A stretch of 64,000 bases of DNA from Postechiella marina (lineage in GTDB: Bacteria > Bacteroidota > Bacteroidia > Flavobacteriales > Flavobacteriaceae). Shown in pieces: positions 43,384 to 51,976 of the stretch. Where the stretch lies: NCBI RefSeq assembly GCF_039538365.1, contig NZ_BAABCA010000005.1:1-64000 (forward strand), in the 5' to 3' direction. Each line of letters starts with the position of its first letter. The stretch's first letter is position 1. The notes beneath the pieces are model-generated. The model did not search any database. It was not told the DNA's origin and saw only the letters and a program-made list of their open reading frames with translations. Made by a program: the position numbers and the translations under genes.

Positions 43384-43494
43384 GCGACATCCTTTTTAAA
43401 AATTAATTTGCTATAATTTAACTAAGGACTATGCAACTAGTTTGCAACTAAATTTTTCTTGGTTTAGTAATGCCCTTTTTAAAAAGATATAGCG
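43384..43494 (+). repeat. Dispersed intergenic element, copy 2
   Basis: The block begins GCGACATCCTTTTT (43384-43397) and ends AAAAAGATATAGCG (43481-43494). The ends match those of the minus-strand copy at 35985-36088 base for base, with a similar spacing (111 against 104), while the interior has diverged. It is directly followed by GAAAGCCTGACTC and a strong hairpin before the next gene. Confidence 0.7.
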
Positions 43495-43503
43495 GAAAGC
43501 CTG

Positions 43504-43531
43504 ACTCTAAGTTGCCCGTGCAACTTAGAGT
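43504..43531 (+). promoter_or_regulatory. Perfect 12-base hairpin in the leader of the methyltransferase-like gene
   Basis: ACTCTAAGTTGC (43504-43515) pairs exactly with GCAACTTAGAGT (43520-43531) around CCGT. It ends 17 bases before the ATG at 43549. No T-run follows, so it is not a standard terminator. In an mRNA it would be a very stable structure next to the start codon. It may be the far end of the dispersed element. Confidence 0.65.
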
Positions 43532-43548
43532 AACCTCCAACCAAAACT

Positions 43549-44280
43549 ATGAGCAACAACAAAAAAGAATGGTTTACATCTTGGTTTGACACACCATTTT
43601 ACCACATTTTATATAAAGATAGAGACGATACCGAAGCACATGCTTTTATGGATACGCTTACTAATTATTTAAATTTACCAGATACTGGATCTGTTCTAGA
43701 TTTAGCTTGTGGCAAAGGCAGACATGCTAGATATTTAAACAAAATTGGATACAAAGTTACGGGTGTAGATTTAAGCGAAAACAGTATTAAATTTGCTAAA
43801 CAATTTGAAAACCATAGCCTAAATTTTGAGGTTCACGATATGTGTTTGCCATACAATGCTAAGTTTGATGCGGTTTTTAACTTATTTACAAGTTTTGGTT
43901 ATTTTGATAAAGACGAGGATAATTTAAGAACCATTAAGGCTATTAAATCTGATTTAAACGATTTTGGCTTTGGTGTTATAGATTTTATGAATAGTGAATT
44001 TGTTATTGATAATTTAGTACCAGAAGAAATTAAAACAGTTGATGGTATTACGTTTAGCTTAAAACGCTATGTTAAAAATGGTTATATTATTAAAGATATA
44101 ACTTTTGAAGCAAACGATACACCATACGCATTTCAAGAACGTGTTAGAGGTTTTACTCTAAACGATTTTGAATTGCTTTTTGAACAAGCCGACGTGCATT
44201 TACTAGATATTTTTGGAGATTATAAATTAAATAAATTTAACCCAAAAACATCGGAACGTTTAGTGATGATTTTTAAATAG
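43549..44280 (+). CDS. Class I SAM-dependent methyltransferase
   Basis: A 243-residue cytosolic methyltransferase (methyltransf_25/11 type). SAM motif I is SVLDLACGKGRHARYLNKIG at about 49-68. The acidic residue after strand 2 is in VTGVDLSEN. Motif III/IV is FDAVFNLFTSFGYF. The C-terminal part (FSLKRYVKNGYIIKDITFE) is a beta-rich lid. Substrate not identifiable. It heads a plus-strand run with the ZIP transporter (35-base gap), the kinase-like protein and the DUF4268 protein. Confidence 0.83.
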   Translation: MSNNKKEWFTSWFDTPFYHILYKDRDDTEAHAFMDTLTNYLNLPDTGSVLDLACGKGRHARYLNKIGYKVTGVDLSENSIKFAKQFENHSLNFEVHDMCLPYNAKFDAVFNLFTSFGYFDKDEDNLRTIKAIKSDLNDFGFGVIDFMNSEFVIDNLVPEEIKTVDGITFSLKRYVKNGYIIKDITFEANDTPYAFQERVRGFTLNDFELLFEQADVHLLDIFGDYKLNKFNPKTSERLVMIFK

Positions 44281-44315
44281 TAAAATTTAAAACTACAGAA
44301 TAATTAGTTTTTTTA

Positions 44316-44990
44316 ATGAATAAATTTTTATTACCCATTCTTGCTGTTATAATAGGTATTATAATTGCAGCTTTAACCAAAAACAAAAAGTCGTTTAACA
44401 CTAAGTTATTACTATCTTTTAGTGGTGCCTTTTTATTAGCTTTAACTCTTTTTGAATTATTACCAGAGGTTTACCATCACTTAAACACCAAACTTGCTGG
44501 TTTGTATATTATGTGTGGTATTATGCTGCAAATTATTTTAGAGTTGTTCTCTAAAGGTGCAGAACATGGGCATGTACATAAAGATAAAAAAGAAACAAAT
44601 TTTCCTTGGTTGTTATTTATTAGTTTATGTATTCATAGCTTTTTAGAAGGTTTTCCTATACATGAGCATAACGATATAGTTTATGGTATTTTAATACATA
44701 AAATACCTATTGCTACTATTGTAAGTTTGTTTTTACTACAAAGTAATTATAGCAAACTACAAATTGGAGTTTTTTTGTTAATATTTACAGCCATGACTCC
44801 GTTAGGCACACTAATATCTAACACTGCAAATTTAAGCGAAATGTTTATTAACAGTGTTAATGCGCTAGTTATTGGTATCTTTTTCCATATTGCTACAACT
44901 ATTTTGTTTGAAACCGGAGATGGTCACAAATTTAATTTATCAAAGTTTATTTCTATAATTTTAGGTGTTGGTATAGCTTACCTAATGTAG
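44316..44990 (+). CDS. ZIP family metal transporter
   Basis: A 224-residue inner-membrane protein with seven or eight hydrophobic segments. The cytosolic His-rich loop reads HGHVHKD. The family signature lies in two helices: SLCIHSFLEGFPIHEHND (His and Glu) and GILIHKIPIATI (His-Lys-Ile-Pro), matching the ZIP metal-binding helices 4 and 5. It probably imports zinc or iron. Neighbouring genes give no hint of which metal. No metal-regulator site was recognised upstream. Confidence 0.88.
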   Translation: MNKFLLPILAVIIGIIIAALTKNKKSFNTKLLLSFSGAFLLALTLFELLPEVYHHLNTKLAGLYIMCGIMLQIILELFSKGAEHGHVHKDKKETNFPWLLFISLCIHSFLEGFPIHEHNDIVYGILIHKIPIATIVSLFLLQSNYSKLQIGVFLLIFTAMTPLGTLISNTANLSEMFINSVNALVIGIFFHIATTILFETGDGHKFNLSKFISIILGVGIAYLM

Positions 44991-45006
44991 TTTTAATAAT
45001 ATTATA

Positions 45007-45993
45007 ATGCAACCGTTTCCTGCCATAACTTCTACCCTTTCTCCTAAATATTTGGGTAATTATGTGGTAGAGCAATATGGTTTTAATGCCAATACAAACT
45101 GTCGCATTATTAAAATTGGTGTTAACCATACTTACATAATAGAAAATGACACCTGTAAATATGTGTTTCGGGTTTATAATTTAAATTGGCGCACAAAAGC
45201 AGAAATTAAAGCCGAATTAGATTTACTTCTTTTATTAAACGATAATCAAATCTCTGTAGCGTACCCTATTAAAGACAAAACATCTAACTACATACAAGTA
45301 CTACAAGCTGCAGAAGGGTTGCGTTATGCTGTTTTATTTACATATGCCATAGGAGACAGTATAGTAAACCCTACAAAAAAACATTGCCTAACTCTAGGTT
45401 TAGAAATGGCAAAAATGCATTTAATAACAGCAAACAAAACTATTAATCGAATTAATTACAATGCAGATACACTTGTAAATTGGGCTCTAAACCAAGTTGA
45501 AAGTACTTTTTCTAAACCATTAGAGTCTATTAATTTTATTAAAAGAGCGAATACCATTATTGCTTCTCAATTCAAAAAAGCAAATACCAATGCTTTGCGC
45601 TCTGGCATTGTACATTTCGATTTATGGTACGAGAATATAAAAATTGAAAACGAGACTAATATCACCTTTTTTGATTTTGATAATTGTGGAAACGGTTGGC
45701 TATTTTTAGATTTAGCTTATAGTATTATGGTTATTTTTAGAAACGAACCTAACAAAGACGTTTTTAAAGAAAAAATGAATGCGCTTATTGAAGGTTACCA
45801 ATCTGTAACACCTATTAGCGACGAAGAAAAAAGATTAATTCCCTATGGCGGATTAGCCATTTGGCTGTATTATGGAGGTATACATGCACAAAGATTTAAC
45901 GATTTTTCTAGTATTTTTTACAATGAAAACTTTTTAAATTATTGGATACAAACGGTAGACAAATGGATGAAATTTAATAATATTGATATATAA
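45007..45993 (+). CDS. Aminoglycoside phosphotransferase / homoserine-kinase-like family protein
   Basis: A 328-residue kinase-like protein (APH/choline kinase fold). The nucleotide-binding lobe has IIKIGVNHTYIIE and YVFRVYNLNWRTK with a Lys. The catalytic loop is GIVHFDLWYENI with Asp and Asn. The metal-binding motif is TFFDFDNCG, a DFD variant of DFG. The pattern resembles type II homoserine kinase and fructosamine-like kinases; the true substrate is unknown. It starts 16 bases after the ZIP transporter gene. Confidence 0.8.
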   Translation: MQPFPAITSTLSPKYLGNYVVEQYGFNANTNCRIIKIGVNHTYIIENDTCKYVFRVYNLNWRTKAEIKAELDLLLLLNDNQISVAYPIKDKTSNYIQVLQAAEGLRYAVLFTYAIGDSIVNPTKKHCLTLGLEMAKMHLITANKTINRINYNADTLVNWALNQVESTFSKPLESINFIKRANTIIASQFKKANTNALRSGIVHFDLWYENIKIENETNITFFDFDNCGNGWLFLDLAYSIMVIFRNEPNKDVFKEKMNALIEGYQSVTPISDEEKRLIPYGGLAIWLYYGGIHAQRFNDFSSIFYNENFLNYWIQTVDKWMKFNNIDI

Positions 45994-46005
45994 TTTATAT
46001 AAAAC

Positions 46006-46434
46006 GTGTTTAGCAAAGAAGAATCTAGATTATTAAGAGAAAGTTTTTGGACAAGTTTTGGAAAATCGTTTCCAAGAAAATGGATTTTATACGATACAAA
46101 ATTAAAAGGCTTTAGTTTTAAATTTCATTTTGATAATAAAACAGCTTGTGTTGTTTTAGATCTTGAAGACGATTTAGAAAACCGCATTAACTATTGGGAA
46201 AAACTAGTTGCTTTAAAGTCTATTTTACTTGACGAATATCTACCTGAAGCCATTTATCACGAAGAATATATTTTAGATAACAAAAAAGAAATATCTAGAA
46301 TTCTTGTACCTTTAAATAAAAAAGTATCCATCCATAATAAAAACTCGTGGCGAGATGTTATGGAGTTTTTTAATATACACATGGCTTTATTTGAAGACTT
46401 CTTTTTAGAATATAAAGATGTTATTGAGGGCTAA
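46006..46434 (+). CDS. DUF4268 domain-containing protein
   Basis: A 142-residue cytosolic protein that matches the DUF4268 pattern: FWTSFGKSFPRKWILYDTKLKGFSF early, then CVVLDLEDDLENRINYWEKL and a C-terminal HNKNSWRDVMEFFNIHMALFEDFF. The fold is thought to resemble endonuclease-like proteins, but no active site is evident. The start is GTG at 46006, 12 bases after the kinase-like gene. Its 3' end overlaps the convergent GNAT gene by 14 bases. Function unknown. Confidence 0.8.
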   Translation: MFSKEESRLLRESFWTSFGKSFPRKWILYDTKLKGFSFKFHFDNKTACVVLDLEDDLENRINYWEKLVALKSILLDEYLPEAIYHEEYILDNKKEISRILVPLNKKVSIHNKNSWRDVMEFFNIHMALFEDFFLEYKDVIEG

Positions 46435-46921
46435 TTTTTTTCTCTAACAAGTAATCGTCCATTATAAAACCTTCGCCAATATCTGTTACCATGGACTTTA
46501 CCTTTTTGTATCCCATTTTTTGGTAAGCAGCTATAGAGTTTAAGTTATATTTATTTACCTTTAATTGAATAGATTTTAATTTACCTTTAGCAGCCTCATC
46601 CATAATAAATTGAGTAGTAACCGTACCTACGCCTTTTCCTCTATAATTTTTTAACACATATAACTTACTTAAAAACAAAAAATCGGTTTCTTTTTTTATC
46701 GCCATATAACCAACAGGAGTTTCGTTAAAAGTCATATAATAAAAATTTACACCTTCACTTACTTGAGCTTCTATGGCATTAATAGAATTAAATTTTTCAA
46801 GCATATAATCTATTTGTGCTATAGTTATAATACTTGGATAATGCTCACGCCAAATAGTATTGGCAAGCGTTTCTATTATTATAAAATGGTTTTGATTTGT
46901 TGCTTTGTTTAGTTTTATCAT
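46421..46921 (-). CDS. GNAT family N-acetyltransferase
   Basis: A 166-residue acetyltransferase. Acetyl-CoA binding motif A is LYVLKNYRGKGVGTVTTQFI (the RGKGVG pyrophosphate loop). Motif B is LKVNKYNLNSIAAYQKMGYKKV. The N-terminus (NHFIIIETLANTIWREHYPSII) is typical of the branch that acetylates small amines or peptides. Cytosolic. It lies 40 bases after the HlyIII gene on the same strand. Substrate unknown. Confidence 0.88.
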   Translation of the reverse strand: MIKLNKATNQNHFIIIETLANTIWREHYPSIITIAQIDYMLEKFNSINAIEAQVSEGVNFYYMTFNETPVGYMAIKKETDFLFLSKLYVLKNYRGKGVGTVTTQFIMDEAAKGKLKSIQLKVNKYNLNSIAAYQKMGYKKVKSMVTDIGEGFIMDDYLLEKKISPQ

Positions 46922-46960
46922 AAAAAAAATAAAGTATAACCAATAGTAAAAAATAATTAT

Positions 46961-47593
46961 TTATATAACATATAAGAAAATCATAAAAAAATGAAAAATA
47001 GCACCAGCTAAAACAAATAAATGCCAAATAACATGATTATAGGGTATTTTATGAATAGCATAAAAAATAATACCAACCGTATATGCCAAGCCTCCTGCAA
47101 AAAGCATAAAAACACCATCGCTACCTATACCATTGCTAAGCGTTGTAAAATCGAATACAATAAGCCAACCCATTACTAAATACAACAGTGTAGAAAACAA
47201 CTCGAAACGCCCAGTAAAAAACAGTTTTAAAACCACTCCAAAGGCAGCAATACCCCAAACAACCCAAAAGATGGTCCAACCACTACTATCGCTAAGTGTA
47301 ATTAAACATACGGGAGTGTAAGTTCCTGCAATAAGTACATAAATACTGATATGATCTAAAATACGAAAACTATGTTTTTTTACAACATCTTTAACCGTAT
47401 GGTACACTGTAGATACTGCAAATAATAAAATAATAGATGCACCATAAACTATAACACTAAATAGGCTCCAATGGGTTTTATCTGTATTAAAAATAACAAG
47501 TAAAACCAAAGCAATAATGCCTAAAATGGCACCAACACCATGCGAAATAGCATTTAGTTTTTCTTCAAATGGCGATTGAATTTTGTCACTCAT
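46961..47593 (-). CDS. Hemolysin III / PAQR family membrane protein
   Basis: A 210-residue protein with seven membrane segments. The frame opens at 47614, but the ATG at 47593 (MSDKIQSPFEEKLNAISHGVG) is the family start. Conserved PAQR residues appear: Glu and SHG at the N-terminus, AVSTVYHTVKDV, LDHISIYVLIAGTYTP, and the closing HVIWHLFVLAGAIFHFF with two His. Family members are linked to membrane-lipid homeostasis and may be zinc-dependent hydrolases. The start overlaps the end of the DUF4294 gene by eight bases, so the two are coupled. Confidence 0.9.
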   Translation of the reverse strand: MSDKIQSPFEEKLNAISHGVGAILGIIALVLLVIFNTDKTHWSLFSVIVYGASIILLFAVSTVYHTVKDVVKKHSFRILDHISIYVLIAGTYTPVCLITLSDSSGWTIFWVVWGIAAFGVVLKLFFTGRFELFSTLLYLVMGWLIVFDFTTLSNGIGSDGVFMLFAGGLAYTVGIIFYAIHKIPYNHVIWHLFVLAGAIFHFFMIFLYVI

Positions 47594-48272
47594 CTTTTTC
47601 AGGTGTTTTAGCACGTAGCCATTTATTGGTTAAGTCGTAAAAATCAAAAGGAATAGCCGATTTTTGTCTTTCTAAGCGACCACTCTGAAAATTACGCTGC
47701 AAAATATCTTCTATTAAATAATCTTCTTTTTCGTTTACAGGATCGAATTCTCGTTTTAAAGAAATATCGAACATACTTGCAGTTGTATTATACCAAAAGG
47801 CTCGCCAACCATTACGCAATTCTTTTACAAGATTAAAAGCTGTTATACCAGTTTGCCTATGAATTAGTTTTACTAAAATCTGTCCTTCGGTACGCGACAT
47901 TTTTTTTAGTTTCTCAGAAAACTCACCTTCAATATATTTCTGAATTCTTTTAGTATACCGTCGCTTATCTCTTTTCTTAGTTAAAGTTGCTAAATGCTTT
48001 GTTAAAGAATCTAAACGATCTGCAGCCATTTTTGCATACGGATATACTTTTATTGTTTTTCGCCTTAAAATTAAATAGCGCACACGCTCTTCCCTACTAT
48101 TAAACTTTAATTTATGCAAAAGCATAACTTCGTCCAAATCTATAGACGTTCGTGGTATCGAGTCTCCTTTTACAATAATGTAATCTGTTTGTGTAGAGTC
48201 CAGAGTTCTACCGCTTACTTGAGATAATACAAGAAATGGAAAAAATAAAAATATGTATCTAAAAAAAATCAT
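47586..48272 (-). CDS. DUF4294 family exported protein
   Basis: A 228-residue protein restricted, as far as I know, to Bacteroidota. A signal peptide-like start (MIFFRYIFLFFPFLVLS, then QVSG) points to the periplasm. The body is basic and helical with conserved RYLILRRKTIKVYPYAK, KIQKYIEGEFSEKLKKMSRTEG and LVKLIHRQTG. The end is charged and disordered. Function unknown. It is translated just before the HlyIII-type membrane protein, with overlapping frames. Confidence 0.83.
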   Translation of the reverse strand: MIFFRYIFLFFPFLVLSQVSGRTLDSTQTDYIIVKGDSIPRTSIDLDEVMLLHKLKFNSREERVRYLILRRKTIKVYPYAKMAADRLDSLTKHLATLTKKRDKRRYTKRIQKYIEGEFSEKLKKMSRTEGQILVKLIHRQTGITAFNLVKELRNGWRAFWYNTTASMFDISLKREFDPVNEKEDYLIEDILQRNFQSGRLERQKSAIPFDFYDLTNKWLRAKTPEKDE

Positions 48273-48375
48273 CTATTAACAAAAGGAGCAATAATCTCTC
48301 CAAAATTAATAATTTACATTCTGTAAAACATTTATTTTATAGATATATTATTATTTTAGTTGAAAATTAAAAAAT

Positions 48376-49464
48376 ATGGCAGAAAAGAGCTTACTTACTA
48401 AAGAGTCTATGGACTTTTTAGAGAAATATTTAAATAATGCAGCGCCAACAGGATACGAATGGACTGGGCAAGAATTATGGATGGATTATTTAAAACCTTA
48501 TGTAGATGAATTTATTACCGATACCTATGGTACAGCGGTTGGTGTTATAAACCCCGATGCTAAATACAAAGTTGTTATAGAAGGACATGCAGACGAAATT
48601 GCATGGTATGTTAATTATATAAGTGACGACGGACTTATTTATGTGGTTAGAAACGGAGGTAGCGATCATCAAATTGCACCAAGTAAAGTTGTTAATATTC
48701 ATACTAAAAACGGTATAGTAAAAGGTGTTTTTGGTTGGCCAGCTATACATACACGAAACCGCGCTAAAGAGCAGGCGCCAAAACCAGATAATATTTTTAT
48801 TGATTGCGGATGCAAAACTAAAGAGGAGGTAGAAAACCTTGGCGTACATGTTGGTTGTGTTATTACTTACCCAGACGAATTTCATATTCTAAATGGCGAT
48901 AAATTTGTTTGTCGTGCCTTAGATAACAGAATGGGTGGTTTTATGATAGCTGAAGTTGCCCGTTTATTAAAAGAAAATAAAAAAGAACTTCCTTTTGGAC
49001 TTTACATTGTAAATGCTGTACAAGAAGAAATAGGTTTACGTGGTGCAGAGATGATTGCACATACTATAAAACCAAATGCAGCTATTGTTACTGATGTAAC
49101 ACACGATACAACAACCCCAATGATTGAAAAGAAAACTGCGGGGCATATGGAAATTGGAGCTGGACCCGTTATTGCTTATGCTCCTGCTGTACAACAAAAA
49201 TTGCGAGATTTAATTACAGAAACAGCAGAAGATAAAAAAATTCCTTTTCAGCGCTCTGCTCTATCTCGCGCTACAGGTACAGATACAGATGCTTTTGCTT
49301 ATAGCAATGGCGGTGTTGCTAGTGCTTTAATATCGTTACCATTACGCTATATGCATACCACTGTAGAAATGGTACATAAAGACGATGTAGAAAATGTTAT
49401 TAAACTTATCTACGAAACACTATTAAAAATAGAAGACGGGGAAACGTTTAGTTACTTTAAATAA
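48376..49464 (+). CDS. M42 family metallopeptidase (aminopeptidase)
   Basis: A 362-residue dinuclear zinc aminopeptidase of the M42 (glutamyl aminopeptidase / tetrahedral TET) family. Metal and catalytic motifs in order: EGHADEIAW (His and Asp), CRALDNRMGG (bridging Asp), QEEIGLRGA (catalytic and metal Glu), VTDVTHDT (Asp), and YMHTTVEMVHKDD (His). It is cytosolic, with no signal peptide. It trims peptides released by other proteases. The gene is followed directly by a strong terminator. Confidence 0.94.
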   Translation: MAEKSLLTKESMDFLEKYLNNAAPTGYEWTGQELWMDYLKPYVDEFITDTYGTAVGVINPDAKYKVVIEGHADEIAWYVNYISDDGLIYVVRNGGSDHQIAPSKVVNIHTKNGIVKGVFGWPAIHTRNRAKEQAPKPDNIFIDCGCKTKEEVENLGVHVGCVITYPDEFHILNGDKFVCRALDNRMGGFMIAEVARLLKENKKELPFGLYIVNAVQEEIGLRGAEMIAHTIKPNAAIVTDVTHDTTTPMIEKKTAGHMEIGAGPVIAYAPAVQQKLRDLITETAEDKKIPFQRSALSRATGTDTDAFAYSNGGVASALISLPLRYMHTTVEMVHKDDVENVIKLIYETLLKIEDGETFSYFK

Positions 49465-49472
49465 AACTTACT

Positions 49473-49500
49473 AAATCCCGCCAAATGGCGGGATTTTTTA
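49473..49500 (+). terminator. Terminator after the M42 peptidase gene
   Basis: AAATCCCGCC (49473-49482) pairs with GGCGGGATTT (49487-49496) around AAAT, followed by TTT. It is GC-rich for this genome and sits eight bases past the stop. Confidence 0.93.
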
Positions 49501-49512
49501 TTCTTAATTATT

Positions 49513-50664
49513 ATGCAAAACCTAAAGCATTTATTTGATTTACCTAACCATATTACTTACTTAAATACAGCGACTATGTCGCCTTTATTAAAAAGTACAA
49601 ATCTTGCTGGTAAAAAAGCTATAGATAAAAAAAGTGTACCATTTACCATTACGAGCAACGACTTTTTTTCGCCTTTAAATTTGCTTAAAAAACAATTTGC
49701 CAAATTAATTAATACAAACGAACCAGAACGTATTGCAGCGATTCCGTCTGCATCCTATGGCATTGCAACAGTTGCAAATAATATTGTTTTAAATGCTGGA
49801 GACGAAATTTTAATTGTAGAAGATCAATTTCCTAGCAATTTTTACGCATGGCAACGCCTTGTTGAAAAATATAATGCTAAAATAATTACCATAGCGAAAC
49901 CAAAAGGCAAAAAAAATCGAGGCAAAAACTGGAATATCGACATATTAAATAGTATAACAGAAAAAACAGCTGTTATTGCTATAGGTCACATCCATTGGGC
50001 AGATGGCACACTTTTTAACCTAAAAGCCATTAGCAAAAAGGCAAAAACTAAAAACGCACTACTTATAGTCGATGCTACGCAGTCTTTAGGCGCTTTGCCT
50101 TTTTCTATAAAAAATATTCAGCCAGATGCAGTAATTTGTGCAGGCTACAAATGGTTATTTGGAGCCTATGCTTACGGGTTAGCATATTATGGACCTTATT
50201 TTGATGATGGAATACCCATTGAAGAAAATTGGAGCAATAGAGTTAATAGCGACAATTTTGCTGATTTAACAAATTATCAATCAGAATATAAAATACAAGC
50301 TGCTAGATACAACTCTGGAGAAAATGCTAATTTTATTGCTGTAGCCATGCTGCAAGATTCTATTTCTAATATTCTAGAATGGACTCCAGAATATATTCAA
50401 TTGTATTGTCAAGAAATTTCTCAACACATTATAAAACCACTTACTAAGCTAGGCTGCCAAATAGAAGATTCTGAGTATAGAGCAAATCATCTATTTGGTA
50501 TAGAATTACCAAATAATATCGATTTAACAACATTAAAGGCGCAACTTGAAAAGCATCGAATTTTTGTGTCTATTCGAGGTAACTATATTCGTGTATCTTG
50601 CCATCTATTTAACACAAAAGAAGATTTTACCATACTTTTGCAATGTTTAACTTCTATTTTATAA
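49513..50664 (+). CDS. Class V aminotransferase family protein (cysteine desulfurase-like)
   Basis: A 383-residue PLP enzyme. The N-terminus YLNTATMSPLLKSTN is typical. The PLP-binding region has IGHIHWADGTLFNL, VDATQSLGALPF (Asp) and AGYKWLFGAYAYGLAY with the Schiff-base Lys. The C-terminal domain ends with FVSIRGNYIRVSCHLFNTKED. It may be a cysteine desulfurase, a selenocysteine lyase or an isopenicillin-epimerase-like enzyme; there is no clear catalytic Cys loop, so true desulfurase activity is uncertain. The Nudix gene follows nine bases later. Confidence 0.85.
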   Translation: MQNLKHLFDLPNHITYLNTATMSPLLKSTNLAGKKAIDKKSVPFTITSNDFFSPLNLLKKQFAKLINTNEPERIAAIPSASYGIATVANNIVLNAGDEILIVEDQFPSNFYAWQRLVEKYNAKIITIAKPKGKKNRGKNWNIDILNSITEKTAVIAIGHIHWADGTLFNLKAISKKAKTKNALLIVDATQSLGALPFSIKNIQPDAVICAGYKWLFGAYAYGLAYYGPYFDDGIPIEENWSNRVNSDNFADLTNYQSEYKIQAARYNSGENANFIAVAMLQDSISNILEWTPEYIQLYCQEISQHIIKPLTKLGCQIEDSEYRANHLFGIELPNNIDLTTLKAQLEKHRIFVSIRGNYIRVSCHLFNTKEDFTILLQCLTSIL

Positions 50665-50673
50665 TTTAATACT

Positions 50674-51225
50674 ATGGATGAATTTATTGATGTTGTTGAT
50701 AAAAATGGCTATCCAACAGGAAAATCTGAATTAAAATCGGTTATTCACCAAACAGGTTTGTATCACCATACAGCACATGTATGGTTTTACACAAAAAATG
50801 GCTTCGTTTTACTTTCTCAACGTTCTGCAAAAAAAACAATATGTCCGCTCATGTGGGACGTCTCTGTAGCAGGACATGTAGATGCTGGCGAGTCTATAAA
50901 ACAAGCAGCTATAAGAGAAACAAAAGAAGAAATAGGATTAAACATTATAGAAACCGATTTGCATAAAATAGGTGTTTTTAACTGTTTCCAAAACTACAAA
51001 AATGGCATTATAGACAACGAGTTTCATAATACCTTTATAGCAGAACTTAAAGAACCACTTGCTAATTTAAAACGCCAAGAAGAAGAGGTTAAAGCTTTAA
51101 AACTAGTAAATATTGCAACTTTTAAAAACCTATTAGCACAAAGTAAAACTAACAACCATTTTGTAGCCACAAATAGCAACTATTACCTTACTGTACTTCA
51201 ACATATTCAAAATAAAACCTCTTAA
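50674..51225 (+). CDS. Nudix hydrolase, Idi/YfcD-like
   Basis: A 183-residue Nudix protein. The Nudix box is complete: GHVDAGESIKQAAIRETKEE followed by IGL. The N-terminus (DEFIDVVDKNGYPTGKSELKSVIHQTGLYHH split around the usual VVD and H residues) and RSAKKTICPLMWDVSVAGH are shared with isopentenyl-diphosphate isomerase type 1 and with E. coli YfcD. Whether it is an isomerase or a pyrophosphohydrolase cannot be told from sequence alone. It shares an operon with the class V aminotransferase and the PrsW protease. Confidence 0.87.
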   Translation: MDEFIDVVDKNGYPTGKSELKSVIHQTGLYHHTAHVWFYTKNGFVLLSQRSAKKTICPLMWDVSVAGHVDAGESIKQAAIRETKEEIGLNIIETDLHKIGVFNCFQNYKNGIIDNEFHNTFIAELKEPLANLKRQEEEVKALKLVNIATFKNLLAQSKTNNHFVATNSNYYLTVLQHIQNKTS

Positions 51226-51248
51226 TTTTTACAGATCATTATTTATAA

Positions 51249-51923
51249 ATGACTTTACTCTTACTTGCCCTTGCCCCTATTATTATTGTTATACTTTACA
51301 TTTATTTTAACGATACATACGAAAAAGAGCCCAAACGCATTCTATTTTACAACTTTTTACTTGGCGCTATAGTTAGTATTATAGTTACGACCTTAATTTA
51401 CTATGCTTTTGATATTGTTTTACCTTTAACAGAGCATCATAGTGTTTATCAGCAATTTTTAAAAGCTTTTGTAGTTGTTGGTTTTACCGAAGAGTTTAGC
51501 AAATATATTATAGTACGCTACTACGCACAACCAAATAAAGAATTTAACGAACAGTTTGATGGTATAGTTTACGCAGTAATGGTATCGATGGGTTTTGCTG
51601 CTACAGAAAATATTTTTTACGTATTAGAAAGCGGATATCAAACCGCTATGCTTCGTGCTTTTACAGCAATTCCCGCTCATGCAACTTTTGGTATTTTAAT
51701 GGGATATTTTGTAGGCAAAGCTAAATTTTCAAACCATCAATCGCTATTAAATATTGCAGGATTACTCCTAGCCATTCTTTTTCATGGTGCATATGATTTC
51801 TTTTTATTTATCGATTTTATTCCAGGAATATGGGTTGGTGCATTTATTTCTCTAGCAATAGCCATATTCCTATCAAAAAAAGCGATAAAAAGGCACCAAA
51901 ATCAGTCAAAATTCAAAATTTAG
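51249..51923 (+). CDS. PrsW family intramembrane metalloprotease
   Basis: A 224-residue membrane protein with about seven hydrophobic segments. PrsW-family motifs: FTEEFSKYI (paired Glu), AATENIFYVLE (Glu-Asn), AHATFGILMGYFVGKA (His), and FHGAYDFFL (His, Asp). PrsW cleaves the anti-sigma factor RsiW in Bacillus; the target in flavobacteria is unknown. It is the last gene of the plus-strand run starting at 49513. A candidate small RNA begins about 60 bases after its stop. Confidence 0.88.
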   Translation: MTLLLLALAPIIIVILYIYFNDTYEKEPKRILFYNFLLGAIVSIIVTTLIYYAFDIVLPLTEHHSVYQQFLKAFVVVGFTEEFSKYIIVRYYAQPNKEFNEQFDGIVYAVMVSMGFAATENIFYVLESGYQTAMLRAFTAIPAHATFGILMGYFVGKAKFSNHQSLLNIAGLLLAILFHGAYDFFLFIDFIPGIWVGAFISLAIAIFLSKKAIKRHQNQSKFKI

Positions 51924-51976
51924 TAAAAACCTATGAATTTATAATAGGCAAATGTAAGCCATATCTTATAAATTTG

